Origin: Bacteroidaceae bacterium
GTDB taxonomy: Bacteria > Bacteroidota > Bacteroidia > Bacteroidales > Bacteroidaceae
Reading direction: 5' to 3'
Assembly: GCA_017649485.1 (NCBI GenBank)
Contig: JAGCGS010000050.1
Span: 1-39,695 of the forward strand
Length of the DNA stretch: 39,695 nucleotides
Shown: piece by piece, positions 31,354 to 39,139 of the stretch
Position numbering within the stretch: the first letter of the stretch is position 1
Layout of the letters: each line of letters opens with the position of its first letter
The notes under the pieces: generated by a model
The model's input: the letters and a program-made list of their open reading frames with translations, nothing else
Database searches by the model: none
What the model was told of the DNA's origin: nothing
Position numbers and translations under genes: made by a program

Positions 31354-33663
31354 TTATTGTATTCTGTTACGTTCTTCATTAGCAGCACCTGTTCCCTTAT
31401 ATTTACTCTTTGCTGCATTGAAGTTATAGCGGAAAGTTAGTTCTATGGCGCGTGTATCGTTTATCTTGTGCATGAATATCTTGCGAACATCACTATAGAG
31501 CCAAGCCTTGCTGCGACTCGTGTTGAATACATCTTCGCAAGAGAGTTTCAAGCTCCATTTATCGTGAGCAAATGCCTTATAGATACTCAAATCAAACTTC
31601 CACATCCCTTTCATGTAAAGGTTTTCCGTATTGCCATTTGTACGATAAGCAAAGTCAGCATTAATCCATGTGTCAGCTGGCAACTGAATAGCATTGTTGA
31701 AGCGGATTATACCTAATGGGTGGTTCATATTTTTCTTTTTGCCACAAAAAGTCAAGTTGAATTGTTGTGCCATCATGGCTGTCATCAATGTAGGATGCCA
31801 GATTCCGAAAGACGGGGAGATAGATACCATTGCCTGCAACTGGTTCAAACTTTTGGCATTCTGCTTTTGCAAGAGAGCAATGCTAGGATTGTCGCCATAT
31901 TGTGTATAAGCAGTGATGATGTAATCCGATGTGTGGCTGTACTCGAGCATCATATTCAGCCATTTGTAGCCTATTGCCAAAGAGATATTATCGCGATAGA
32001 ATGGACGCAGGAATGGATTTCCACTTTGGTAAGTATAGCGATTAATGTATTCCACGTTGCTGCTCAGCTGACTATAGGCAGGGCGTTCCACTTTTCGGTT
32101 ATAACTCAATCTTACTCTTGTGTTTTTGATTGGAAACATCAGCATAGCCGATGGAAACAGGTTGTCATATATACGGCTTTGTTCCTGCATCTTCACATCG
32201 TGATCATAATAACGACTATCGATGTGTTCGTAGCGTAATCCTGCACTTAGCATCACTTTGCCTATATTTTGCATTACTTCGACAAACAAAGCACCGTTTG
32301 ACTCTTCGATACGTGTTTTGCTGTCATTAATAAGATGTTCCAAGTTGCTGTAATTATCAGTGCGATGGGTATGACTGAACTCTCCGCCGAATGAGAAATT
32401 GCCCTTGCCAAGCTGCCTTGTTGCAACTGCTTTACCTGCATACATACGGCTCTTGGCATCACTCTCTGTTGTTACAATCCTATCATCTGCCTGGGTGGAT
32501 GTTTCTTTCAATAGCTGGTCGGTATTGGCCCTGTTCCACAAGGCATCTACGTTTATATCCATAGTCCATTTCCCGAAACTGCCATTGTAATATCCACTCA
32601 ACAAATGATTGGTATTGTTTATATCAGCATGACTGTTATTTGAGGTCTCATTGTCCAGCACTCCATCAATCGTCATTGTAGCAAACGATTCATTGTCCTG
32701 TTTCGTAGGACGGTATGCAGGTTGATAGATGGCACCAATGGAATGATGCTCATTAAAGACATAGTTAAATCCAATCTTGCCGGCAAATGTCTGGTTCTTA
32801 TTGTAACGTTTGGCAATACCATCTTGCAGCAAGCGAGGTAAGAGGAATGTTTCTTGTGAAGTAATATTTGTTACGCGGTCTTTTATATTGCTGTATTCCA
32901 ACATACCGAAGATGTCAAATCCTCCCTTTCGATAGTTGAAGTTGAATTCATCTAGTCCGTAGAAATAATGCCTGATGCCTGCTACCGCCCTATTGTCAAA
33001 ACTCCATCCTTCACCTATAGGCTTGATGGTGGTGATACGGATGACGGCATTGACGGTGGCATCATACCTTGCTCCAGGATTGGTTACTACTTCCACATTT
33101 TTCACTTGTGACGAATTCAACTGATCTAACTCAGAAGTATTACGCATTTGTCTGCCGTTGATGTAAATAAGTGGAGTGCCCTTACCAAACACCTCAATGC
33201 CACCATTACTGCTGATAACACCAGGTACTCTTGCCAATACATCGTTAGCAGTTCCTGCCCTCGATAAGGCACTACCTTGTATGGTAGTCACCAAAGCGTC
33301 TCGTTTCAGTTCTGTTTTTGGAAGATTAGCCTTTACTGTCACTTCACCAAGCAAGTTATCACTTTCCAACATTTGTATATCCCCTAATTCACCGTTGGCC
33401 TGATGTACAAACATGTCGTCATAGCCAATACATGATATACGAAGTAAGCTAGCTTTATCAGTTTCCAATCTGAATAGGCCTTCGCTATCTGTTACCACAC
33501 CATTTATATAGAGAGAATCTCTTTCTTGCAGCAACACCACATTTGCATAGCTGATAGGTTTTTCTCTCGTGTCAGTCACTCTGCCACTAATGACATTTTG
33601 GGCGTAGGTTGCCCCTGTGCTGATACTCATGAGCACCAGCACCAATAGTTTTAATGCTTTCAT
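31354..33663 (-). CDS. Outer-membrane beta-barrel protein (OMP_b-brl_3, TonB-receptor-like)
   Basis: A 769-aa exported protein. The signal peptide ends near residue 21 (GATYAQ). A carboxypeptidase-regulatory-like beta-sandwich follows (about 25-100, SGRVTDTREKPISYANVVLL...). A TonB-receptor plug-like domain is at about 115-215 (GTANDVLARVPGV, NGRQMRN, VKNVEVVTNPGARYDAT). The rest is beta-barrel and ends in the SKYKGTGA motif common to this family. There is no STN signalling domain and no SusD partner. It is the last gene of an operon with an ECF sigma factor and an anti-sigma-like protein (21-nt gap), so the barrel may be the output or the sensor of that system. Ligand unknown. Confidence 0.9.
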   Translation of the reverse strand: MKALKLLVLVLMSISTGATYAQNVISGRVTDTREKPISYANVVLLQERDSLYINGVVTDSEGLFRLETDKASLLRISCIGYDDMFVHQANGELGDIQMLESDNLLGEVTVKANLPKTELKRDALVTTIQGSALSRAGTANDVLARVPGVISSNGGIEVFGKGTPLIYINGRQMRNTSELDQLNSSQVKNVEVVTNPGARYDATVNAVIRITTIKPIGEGWSFDNRAVAGIRHYFYGLDEFNFNYRKGGFDIFGMLEYSNIKDRVTNITSQETFLLPRLLQDGIAKRYNKNQTFAGKIGFNYVFNEHHSIGAIYQPAYRPTKQDNESFATMTIDGVLDNETSNNSHADINNTNHLLSGYYNGSFGKWTMDINVDALWNRANTDQLLKETSTQADDRIVTTESDAKSRMYAGKAVATRQLGKGNFSFGGEFSHTHRTDNYSNLEHLINDSKTRIEESNGALFVEVMQNIGKVMLSAGLRYEHIDSRYYDHDVKMQEQSRIYDNLFPSAMLMFPIKNTRVRLSYNRKVERPAYSQLSSNVEYINRYTYQSGNPFLRPFYRDNISLAIGYKWLNMMLEYSHTSDYIITAYTQYGDNPSIALLQKQNAKSLNQLQAMVSISPSFGIWHPTLMTAMMAQQFNLTFCGKKKNMNHPLGIIRFNNAIQLPADTWINADFAYRTNGNTENLYMKGMWKFDLSIYKAFAHDKWSLKLSCEDVFNTSRSKAWLYSDVRKIFMHKINDTRAIELTFRYNFNAAKSKYKGTGAANEERNRIQ

Positions 33664-33684
33664 TGATGATTATTTAATAATTAA

Positions 33685-34860
33685 TTATAGACCTCCCATA
33701 AATATCCATTCACCTTTTTCATTCTTGCCTAATGACAGGTTGTTTTGAACAGTCGTACTGTCATCACGAAGTTTCAATACATATGGCACATACTCGCAAG
33801 GCATAGAGCCAGATTGGAAAGGCTCTCCAATACTGAGCAGTCTGCAACCTTTAAAGACTGGACCAAACATTTCTGCTATGTTTGCAGGCATCATTTCCTC
33901 TAACGTCTCAGTATCCCATGCGCCTAATGATTTGAGGAATTTCTCTGCGACTTCTTTGGCTGACATTTCAGCCAGAATAGATTTTCTATTGCTGGGTGAG
34001 GAATCGGCATTACTGAACTCAATTTCGGTGGGCTTAGCTAATACCTCTTTCATTCCCAACGCTACTGAATAGTCGATATGTCGAGTCCTCATCACTTCTA
34101 CTTCCTGGTCATCTACGATGATACTTACAGATAGCTGCTTCAATTGCTTGGTAGCTTTGTCAAATATGTAGCGCCTGATATGTTCTGCATCTTTCAGTGA
34201 TTTGTTGAGCATGAAGTCATTGATATAGTTATAATGGAGGTATGCATGCACAGTCAGATGTATTTCATCACCTACACGCTTTACCAAGTACTCATCGCCA
34301 TCGTTCTTTTGTGAAAGTTCTAATTCACGTTCCAATATCTTATTTGGTTCCAATAAGATACTGATGTAATCCAAAAATGTTTCTTTGCCTTTTCCTGTTT
34401 CCCAGCCCACTTGGTAAGCTGGTACCCAAGTAAAAGCACTGTCATTGATACCAGTGGCTACCCTGCCTTGTTTATCTACTCGCCAAGCCAACTCGTCACC
34501 ATATACCACCTCAATTTGATGGTTAACAAAAGCTTCTTCAGCATCTATCATCTTGAAGTTTTCTTGGGGTAAGGTGCGTATTTCTACTTCCATCACCATC
34601 GAGCGTATGTTGTTGAGGTAGCTGATAGCATTTTGCAAAAGCGAACTGGCGGTAAGGCGAGAAGGGCTTAGCATCAAGATAACAGGCAAACAAGCTGCAA
34701 TACCTGATACTGATAGCCAGTGCCACATCCTAATCACATTACGTGGTTTACGGCTTTCTTTTGCTTTAGCCAACACTCGCTGCTTAAAGTCTTTCGATAT
34801 GTGTACCTCACATTTTGGAATCAGCTCCGTCCTTATCATATCAATATCTCTTTGATTCAT
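33685..34860 (-). CDS. Anti-sigma-like transmembrane protein
   Basis: A 391-aa protein with one membrane helix (about residues 46-65, WHWLSVSGIAACLPVILML). About 45 N-terminal residues are cytoplasmic and basic; the remaining 325 residues should be periplasmic. Its start overlaps the sigma gene stop as ATGA, the usual arrangement of a sigma/anti-sigma pair. I see no FecR domain and no zinc-finger anti-sigma motif (HxxxCxxC), so its role is inferred from position and topology. The periplasmic part has a LolA-like or MucB-like feel (N-terminal IRSMVMEVEIRTLPQENF) but I cannot assign it. The C-terminal 100 residues look like a separate small alpha-beta domain. Confidence 0.75.
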   Translation of the reverse strand: MNQRDIDMIRTELIPKCEVHISKDFKQRVLAKAKESRKPRNVIRMWHWLSVSGIAACLPVILMLSPSRLTASSLLQNAISYLNNIRSMVMEVEIRTLPQENFKMIDAEEAFVNHQIEVVYGDELAWRVDKQGRVATGINDSAFTWVPAYQVGWETGKGKETFLDYISILLEPNKILERELELSQKNDGDEYLVKRVGDEIHLTVHAYLHYNYINDFMLNKSLKDAEHIRRYIFDKATKQLKQLSVSIIVDDQEVEVMRTRHIDYSVALGMKEVLAKPTEIEFSNADSSPSNRKSILAEMSAKEVAEKFLKSLGAWDTETLEEMMPANIAEMFGPVFKGCRLLSIGEPFQSGSMPCEYVPYVLKLRDDSTTVQNNLSLGKNEKGEWIFMGGL

Positions 34861-35354
34861 AATTTATCCTCCTGTTCCCATCTTTTCCTTAATTTGTCTA
34901 TTCCGCTTTTAAACCTCGACTTAATCGTGGTCTCTGGAGTTCCCGTTACTTTGGCGATCTCTACGAAGGTAAGGTCGTCAATTAGGTGCATGGTAATAAC
35001 ATCAGCTTGATCTGCTGGCAATACACTCAACATTTTCCAGATACGGTTATATTCCTCTTGTAATGCCTGTTCCTCATCATTAGCCATTTGCACTTGTTCT
35101 AAGGGAATGGACTCTTGCTGTTTATGCCGATGCCAATCATTGCAGGCATTATATACCATTCTGTAGAGATACATTCGCATACTTTCGTCATTTTCTATTA
35201 CGAACTCTTTTTCAAAGAGTCTCAAGAATACATCTTGTATAATGTCTTCTGCATCTTCTCTGTTGCCGATACGGAAGTAGGCAAAGCGGAACAAATAATC
35301 TTGATTCTGCTCTATCACTGCCTCAAGTCTCTTATATCTTTTGTTGCTATTCAT
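34857..35354 (-). CDS. ECF-type RNA polymerase sigma factor
   Basis: A 165-aa sigma-70 family member with regions 2 and 4 only. Region 2 is at about residues 15-80 (YLFRFAYFRIGNREDAEDIIQDVFLRLFE) and region 4 at about 105-160 (VITMHLIDDLTFVEIAKVTGTPETTIKSRFKSGIDKLRK). The start chosen gives MNSNKRYKRL; the frame is open 39 codons further upstream but that stretch is Lys/Cys-rich, unlike the family, and overlaps the promoter of the divergent MBL gene. It heads the operon sigma, anti-sigma-like, outer-membrane barrel. No TAnnTTTG box precedes it, so it may drive its own promoter. Confidence 0.93.
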   Translation of the reverse strand: MNSNKRYKRLEAVIEQNQDYLFRFAYFRIGNREDAEDIIQDVFLRLFEKEFVIENDESMRMYLYRMVYNACNDWHRHKQQESIPLEQVQMANDEEQALQEEYNRIWKMLSVLPADQADVITMHLIDDLTFVEIAKVTGTPETTIKSRFKSGIDKLRKRWEQEDKL

Positions 35355-35451
35355 TTCTTTCCGCCTTTCATTGTATAAGACGTAATAAGAGCCTAAAAAG
35401 ACGAATTTGCCAGTCACTTTTTTTCTTTTCTTTTTCTTACAGTTGCATCCC

Positions 35452-35483
35452 TTTGCTTTTATCACCTGCATTTGTTATCTTTG
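35452..35483 (+). promoter_or_regulatory. Promoter of the MBL-fold gene
   Basis: TTTG (35452-35455), exactly 20 nt, then TATCTTTG (35476-35483): a full consensus match. The leader is about 18 nt before the ATG at 35508. Confidence 0.85.
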
Positions 35484-35507
35484 TAGGGTAATATAATAAT
35501 ATAAGGT

Positions 35508-36308
35508 ATGGAGAACGAGATAATCATATTAGGTACGGGCAATGCAATGGTCACCCGATGTTACAACACTTGCTTCGTAGTGCGAAGCAAAAGTGGGGCT
35601 ACTATGATGGTGGATGCAGGTGGAGGTAATGGTATACTTAACCAGATGGCACAGTCTGGTTTGGCTTTCGAGGACATCAGTGACCTTTTTGTTACCCACA
35701 CCCATACTGACCATATCTTAGGAGTGATATGGATGATGCGTATGGCGCTCCAGTACCAGAAACCACAAGTGTTGTGCATCCATAGCCACAAGAAAGCGCT
35801 CGATTTGCTGGACCTTATGTGCCGTCAAATGTTGCCCAAGAAGCAAGTAGAGCGTATTGGCATCAATGTAGTGTATTGCGAATTACATGATGGTGATAGC
35901 TTCGATGTGGGTGATATGCATGTGCAATGCTTCGATATCCACTCCACTAAGGAGCTCCAGTACGGCTTTGCCCTCACTTTCGCCGATGGCAAACGACTGG
36001 CTTGCCTGGGTGATGAGCCTTATTGTGAACAGAATGAGGCTTATATAAAGGGTGCCGATTGGATGATGAGTGAGGCATTTTGTCTCTACGAAGACCGTGA
36101 ACGTTTTCAACCTTACAAGAAACATCATAGCACCGCTCTTGATGCTGCCCGTCTGGCTAAGTCATTGGAAGTCAAGAACCTTATCCTCTATCATACTGAG
36201 GATAAGACTTTGGATACTCGTAAGGAACGCTACACTGCTGAGGCGCAAAGCGAATTTGATGGCAAAGTGTTTGTCCCTGATGATTTGGAGAGAATAGTCA
36301 TTGACTAG
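35508..36308 (+). CDS. MBL-fold metallo-hydrolase (RNase Z-like)
   Basis: A 266-aa metallo-beta-lactamase-fold hydrolase. The metal motif HTHTDH is at residues 64-69. Further candidate ligands are a His in FDIHSTKE, the Asp in CLGDEP, and HHSTALDAA plus LYHTED near the C-terminus. The overall order resembles the RNase Z/arylsulfatase-type subgroup, but the exosite arm of tRNase Z is not evident, so the substrate is open. It is alone on its transcript; a 465-nt intergenic region with array 2 follows. Confidence 0.88.
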   Translation: MENEIIILGTGNAMVTRCYNTCFVVRSKSGATMMVDAGGGNGILNQMAQSGLAFEDISDLFVTHTHTDHILGVIWMMRMALQYQKPQVLCIHSHKKALDLLDLMCRQMLPKKQVERIGINVVYCELHDGDSFDVGDMHVQCFDIHSTKELQYGFALTFADGKRLACLGDEPYCEQNEAYIKGADWMMSEAFCLYEDRERFQPYKKHHSTALDAARLAKSLEVKNLILYHTEDKTLDTRKERYTAEAQSEFDGKVFVPDDLERIVID

Positions 36309-36366
36309 AGATTGATATGTTTCTGAATCACGTAATTGATGTTGATTTGATTGGCTGATGCCTCTT

Positions 36367-36554
36367 AAAGCTATCTGCAAAGCTTGGCATTTTTTTAGCT
36401 AAAGCTTGCTATTACAGAGGGGAAAGCTTGGCATTGTTCGTTCCAGTATCTGCTATCACCCGTCGCAGTATCTGCCATACCCCCATAGGAGATACTGCGA
36501 TGACTCATAGGAAGCCTTGCGACGACCCATAGCAAAGCCTCCGTCAACTCATGG
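36367..36554 (+). repeat. 22-bp degenerate tandem array 2
   Basis: After a 12-bp partial unit (36367), eight full units start every 22 bp from 36379 to 36533. The first 8-13 bases fall into families: AAAGCTTGGCATT (three units from 36379), AGTATCTGCYAT (36445, 36467) and GARRYMYTGCGA (36489, 36511). Units at 36467-36554 also share a CATAG/CATGG ending. Neighbours agree at up to 16 of 22 positions. TCGCAGTATCT (36463-36473) recurs as its exact reverse complement at 36490-36500, and GGAAGCCTTGC (36510-36520) recurs inverted near 36532-36542, so hairpins can form. The array is intergenic and has no reading frame of note. Confidence 0.88.
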
Positions 36555-36623
36555 AAGGCATTCGGATAGAATAGACTATTTTGTACTTTTAAAAGTCAGC
36601 TTTATGAGGTTGTTTTTTGACCT

Positions 36624-36652
36624 AATCCCTCTCTAATGGATAGAAGGGGATT
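36624..36652. repeat. Inverted repeat between array 2 and the next promoter
   Basis: AATCCCTCTCT pairs with AGAAGGGGATT across a 7-nt loop, with one or two imperfect pairs. No T-run follows on plus, so it is a weak terminator candidate or an operator. Confidence 0.45.
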
Positions 36653-36687
36653 TGACATTTCCAGGAAGGGATATGGCAGCCTGATTA

Positions 36688-36720
36688 TTTGGTACTTTCT
36701 GCCACTTGTATTTATCTTTG
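36688..36720 (+). promoter_or_regulatory. Promoter of the 105-aa membrane protein
   Basis: TTTG (36688-36691), 21 nt, then TATCTTTG (36713-36720). The leader is about 47 nt to the ATG at 36774. Confidence 0.8.
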
Positions 36721-36773
36721 CAGCATCGGTCGCGACCCGATACCAAATTGTCTAACTATTAAAATGTATTATT

Positions 36774-37091
36774 ATGAACGTATTTGAGTTATTTACTGAA
36801 GGTGGTTTATTGGGCATGGCTGTATTGACCATTCTATTCGTATTATTGCTTTTTGCAGCATGGAAGGCACCGGCTTGGGTGAAGGAAATTGGTCAAGCGG
36901 CATTGATATGGGGTTTCTTCTGGGAGTTTGCTGGCATCTATCAGATGTTAGATGTATTGCAGGAACTGAATGATGTGCCCATGTCAGTAATATATGGCGG
37001 TGCCAAGGTGACATTTGTACCAGCATTGTATGGTATGCTGATTTATCTTGTCTCTTTAGTCATCATCTTGGCGCAAAAACCAAGATTGTAG
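36774..37091 (+). CDS. Small membrane protein, possibly MotA/TolQ/ExbB-like
   Basis: A 105-aa protein with three hydrophobic segments (about residues 12-30, 40-56 and 80-101). The start FELFTEGGLLGMAVLTILFV recalls the first helix of MotA/TolQ/ExbB channels, which in Bacteroidetes include short members, but the match is weak and no ExbD or TolR partner is nearby. It has its own promoter and precedes the membrane LytTR gene by 44 nt, so the two may act together, for instance as a sensor and regulator pair. Confidence 0.7.
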   Translation: MNVFELFTEGGLLGMAVLTILFVLLLFAAWKAPAWVKEIGQAALIWGFFWEFAGIYQMLDVLQELNDVPMSVIYGGAKVTFVPALYGMLIYLVSLVIILAQKPRL

Positions 37092-37100
37092 TAGATGGAG

Positions 37101-37131
37101 TTGGAGATGACGAGTAGTTTTGTTAGTTTTG
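37101..37131 (+). promoter_or_regulatory. Candidate promoter of the LytTR gene
   Basis: TTG (37101-37103), 20 nt, then TAGTTTTG (37124-37131). The -7 box ends only 4 nt before the predicted ATG, so the transcript would be nearly leaderless or the true start lies downstream. Confidence 0.5.
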
Positions 37132-37135
37132 TGTT

Positions 37136-37837
37136 ATGAAGTACCTAATTACCATAGGATGCTGGATGGTGGAGGTGATCCTTATTGCTACCATTCTGAT
37201 CAGTATGGACTATACATGGTGGCAGGCTCTAATGCTTGCCACCATGTTCCTGCCTGTATTGTTGGCGATGAAGTATTTCTTGCCACAAGTGAAGTGGAAA
37301 CGGACACGTAAGTTGATTACAGGCATTGTGTGTCTGTTCCTCTCTTTCTTGCTATTAGAGTATCTGCTCCTGATATGCTGTCACACATGGATCAAAAGTT
37401 ACACAAACGAGATGCCTTCCGTCCTGCTCAACCCTGTATTCCTGACCTTGCTTCTGGCTATGCTCTTCGTAGCTGATACAGCTGTTGGCAAGCAACTTGA
37501 CAAGCGGTTTGGCAAAATGCCAAAGAGCATCACTTTTATTTCCGACCGCAAAAATGTTTCCTTGCCGACAGAGCAGATTCTCTATGTGGAGTCTAATGAT
37601 GCAGAAACGTGGGTGCATACCCTTGATGGAGAGCGTTATAGAAACAAGACGAATATCTCACAGTGGGAACAGATACTCGAAGATGGCTTTCTCAGAACTC
37701 ATCGTTCTTTCTTGGTTAACACCAAGCAAATCACACAAGTGAATTCTGACTCTGTGATGCTTGGAGAGGTCACTATCCCTGTGTCGAGGAAATACAAAGA
37801 AATGGTAGCCACATATTTTGCGACTACCACTCTTTAA
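37136..37837 (+). CDS. Membrane-bound LytTR-family transcriptional regulator
   Basis: A 233-aa protein with four hydrophobic segments in the first 120 residues and a C-terminal LytTR DNA-binding domain (about residues 135-230; SITFISDRKNVSLPTEQILYVES, FLRTHRSFLVNTKQI, IPVSRKYKEMV). It lacks a receiver domain, so it resembles the membrane-anchored LytTR regulators that work with a small membrane partner rather than a kinase; the 105-aa protein upstream is a candidate partner. The start may instead be Met11 (37166), given the promoter position. Array 3 begins around its stop codon. Confidence 0.9.
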   Translation: MKYLITIGCWMVEVILIATILISMDYTWWQALMLATMFLPVLLAMKYFLPQVKWKRTRKLITGIVCLFLSFLLLEYLLLICCHTWIKSYTNEMPSVLLNPVFLTLLLAMLFVADTAVGKQLDKRFGKMPKSITFISDRKNVSLPTEQILYVESNDAETWVHTLDGERYRNKTNISQWEQILEDGFLRTHRSFLVNTKQITQVNSDSVMLGEVTIPVSRKYKEMVATYFATTTL

Positions 37838-37913
37838 GCTCAATCTGTTTACTCCGAGCTGATGCCTTGATTACTCCGAGCAATAGGCTCATCCTCTCGG
37901 AGCAAAGATGTCA
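37826..37913 (+). repeat. 22-bp degenerate tandem array 3
   Basis: Units start at 37848, 37870 and 37892, with a weaker one at 37826 overlapping the end of the LytTR gene. The first two share TTACTCCGAGC (14 of 22 positions agree overall) and the next pair agrees at 12 of 22. The third unit contains CTCGGAG, the inverted form of CTCCGAG, so a hairpin of 7 bp can form with the second. The array occupies the gap between two convergent genes and may double as their boundary, but no T-run follows. Confidence 0.7.
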
Positions 37914-37938
37914 GGGTAACTTGGAGAGAAACCATTCA

Positions 37939-38721
37939 TCAGAACTGGTTGAGTTTAGACACATCAATCTTGGTAACTCCTGTGTTCTTTATAGAAGTAT
38001 CGTCTGCTGTGCCAGACAAAACAATCTTTCCAACGCCAGAGTTGGTGGCATCCAGTTTCTCACAATCCACCTGGAGGCTGATGGTGCCTACACCACTCTT
38101 TATGACAGACACCTCCTTGCCCTTATAATTCACCTCAATATTGTCAACGCCACTTGAATTTATTTCCAGTTTGTCGGCATTTACCACCAGTTCTCCATTG
38201 GTGGTACCACTGTCATTCATCTTTAGCTTTGTGCCTTCAATATGAGCGTCCAAGTTAGACACTCCCTTTAAATCGCAGGTAGCTTCAGCACATGAGATCT
38301 GTTGTGCCTCCAGGTTCAGTACGCCATTACTACTTAGGTGGAAATCACCTGTTTTAAGCTTGTTTGTATCGAAGTTCAATACCCCATTATTTTCCAGGCG
38401 GTTCATATCAGGTGAAGTGATATAGAGTGTCAGCATCTGCTTCTCGTTGCTGCTCTTCTTATCTTTCTGCGACACCACCAGCAATCCATCTTTCACTTCT
38501 AAGTTCAGACGCTCTAATTGTTCTGCAGAGCCTTCAGCCTTGATACTAAATGTGTTACCTTGAGTGTAGTAAATCTTTACGGCATGATTGTTTTTCAAAC
38601 CAGAGAAGCCACTAAGGTTGAATTCTTTGGAAACTATAGATTCATTGTTAATATGAGTCGAAGCCTCTGCGTTTGTCATTGTTATTAGGGTCAATGCTGC
38701 CCATAAAATCATCTTTTTCAT
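37939..38721 (-). CDS. GIN-domain (DUF2807) exported protein
   Basis: A 260-aa exported protein. The signal peptide (about 1-20, ending TNAEA) is followed by a head domain and then a beta-helix built from eight or so turns with the pattern xSGVxxIxV, for example NNGVLNFD, SSGVDNIEV, KSGVGTISL and NSGVGKIVL. This is the DUF2807 GIN fold; such proteins are thought to bind ligands or polymers, but function is unknown. It is the last of three co-directional genes; the upstream one is only 10 nt away. Confidence 0.92.
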   Translation of the reverse strand: MKKMILWAALTLITMTNAEASTHINNESIVSKEFNLSGFSGLKNNHAVKIYYTQGNTFSIKAEGSAEQLERLNLEVKDGLLVVSQKDKKSSNEKQMLTLYITSPDMNRLENNGVLNFDTNKLKTGDFHLSSNGVLNLEAQQISCAEATCDLKGVSNLDAHIEGTKLKMNDSGTTNGELVVNADKLEINSSGVDNIEVNYKGKEVSVIKSGVGTISLQVDCEKLDATNSGVGKIVLSGTADDTSIKNTGVTKIDVSKLNQF

Positions 38722-38731
38722 CTTTACTTTG

Positions 38732-39124
38732 TTATTTATACTTAATAATGATAGTTACTTTTCCGTTATTGAAAGTTGCCCCACGATGCCTGTATTGCAT
38801 CATATAGACGCGATTCTCTTTTAAGTTCTCAACGGTAAGAGTCATTGTTTCCTCTTCCTCATTGGTTACAATGCTGAACTGACCATTCCCTTGTTCGTCG
38901 AGGAAAGCCTTGCGCAACTTATTGATGGTGATGTCAGTAGGTTGTAAAACCTTTACCACCTTCAGCACCTTGCGAGTTTGGGGGTCACGCTCAACGGCAG
39001 AGGTAAAGGTGCTCTTGCCGATGGAAGAATACTCATCCACTACCTTGTCGATGGCATTCTGAGCCGAGAGTGCCAACGAGGTAAAGAGCAGTGCCAGTGT
39101 GCATAATAATGTTCTTAGTGTCAT
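38732..39124 (-). CDS. Small exported protein, DUF5024/DUF6108-like
   Basis: A 130-aa exported protein with a clear signal peptide (ends ALSAQ near residue 21). The mature part (about 110 residues) has alternating short strands and helices with KVVKVLQPTDITINKLRKAF and EETMTLTVENLKENRVYMMQY. It resembles a family of small Bacteroidetes secreted proteins found beside GIN-domain genes; I am not certain of the DUF number. It sits between the GIN gene (10 nt) and a truncated membrane protein (15 nt), so the three are one operon. Confidence 0.8.
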   Translation of the reverse strand: MTLRTLLCTLALLFTSLALSAQNAIDKVVDEYSSIGKSTFTSAVERDPQTRKVLKVVKVLQPTDITINKLRKAFLDEQGNGQFSIVTNEEEETMTLTVENLKENRVYMMQYRHRGATFNNGKVTIIIKYK

Positions 39125-39139
39125 ATACCTTCTTATATT

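Larger units (their letters stand above)
36309..36773. other. 465-nt intergenic region
   Basis: No gene is seen. From left to right it holds a short unstructured stretch, the 22-bp array 2 (36367-36554), the palindrome ACTTTTAAAAGT (36585-36596), an 11-bp inverted repeat (AATCCCTCTCT at 36624-36634 with 36642-36652) and the promoter of the next gene (36688-36720). Confidence 0.85.

Noticed and set aside
36367-36554. CRISPR array
   Set aside because: The period is too short, the units are degenerate rather than constant, there are no unique spacers of 30 nt or more, and no cas gene is present in the window.
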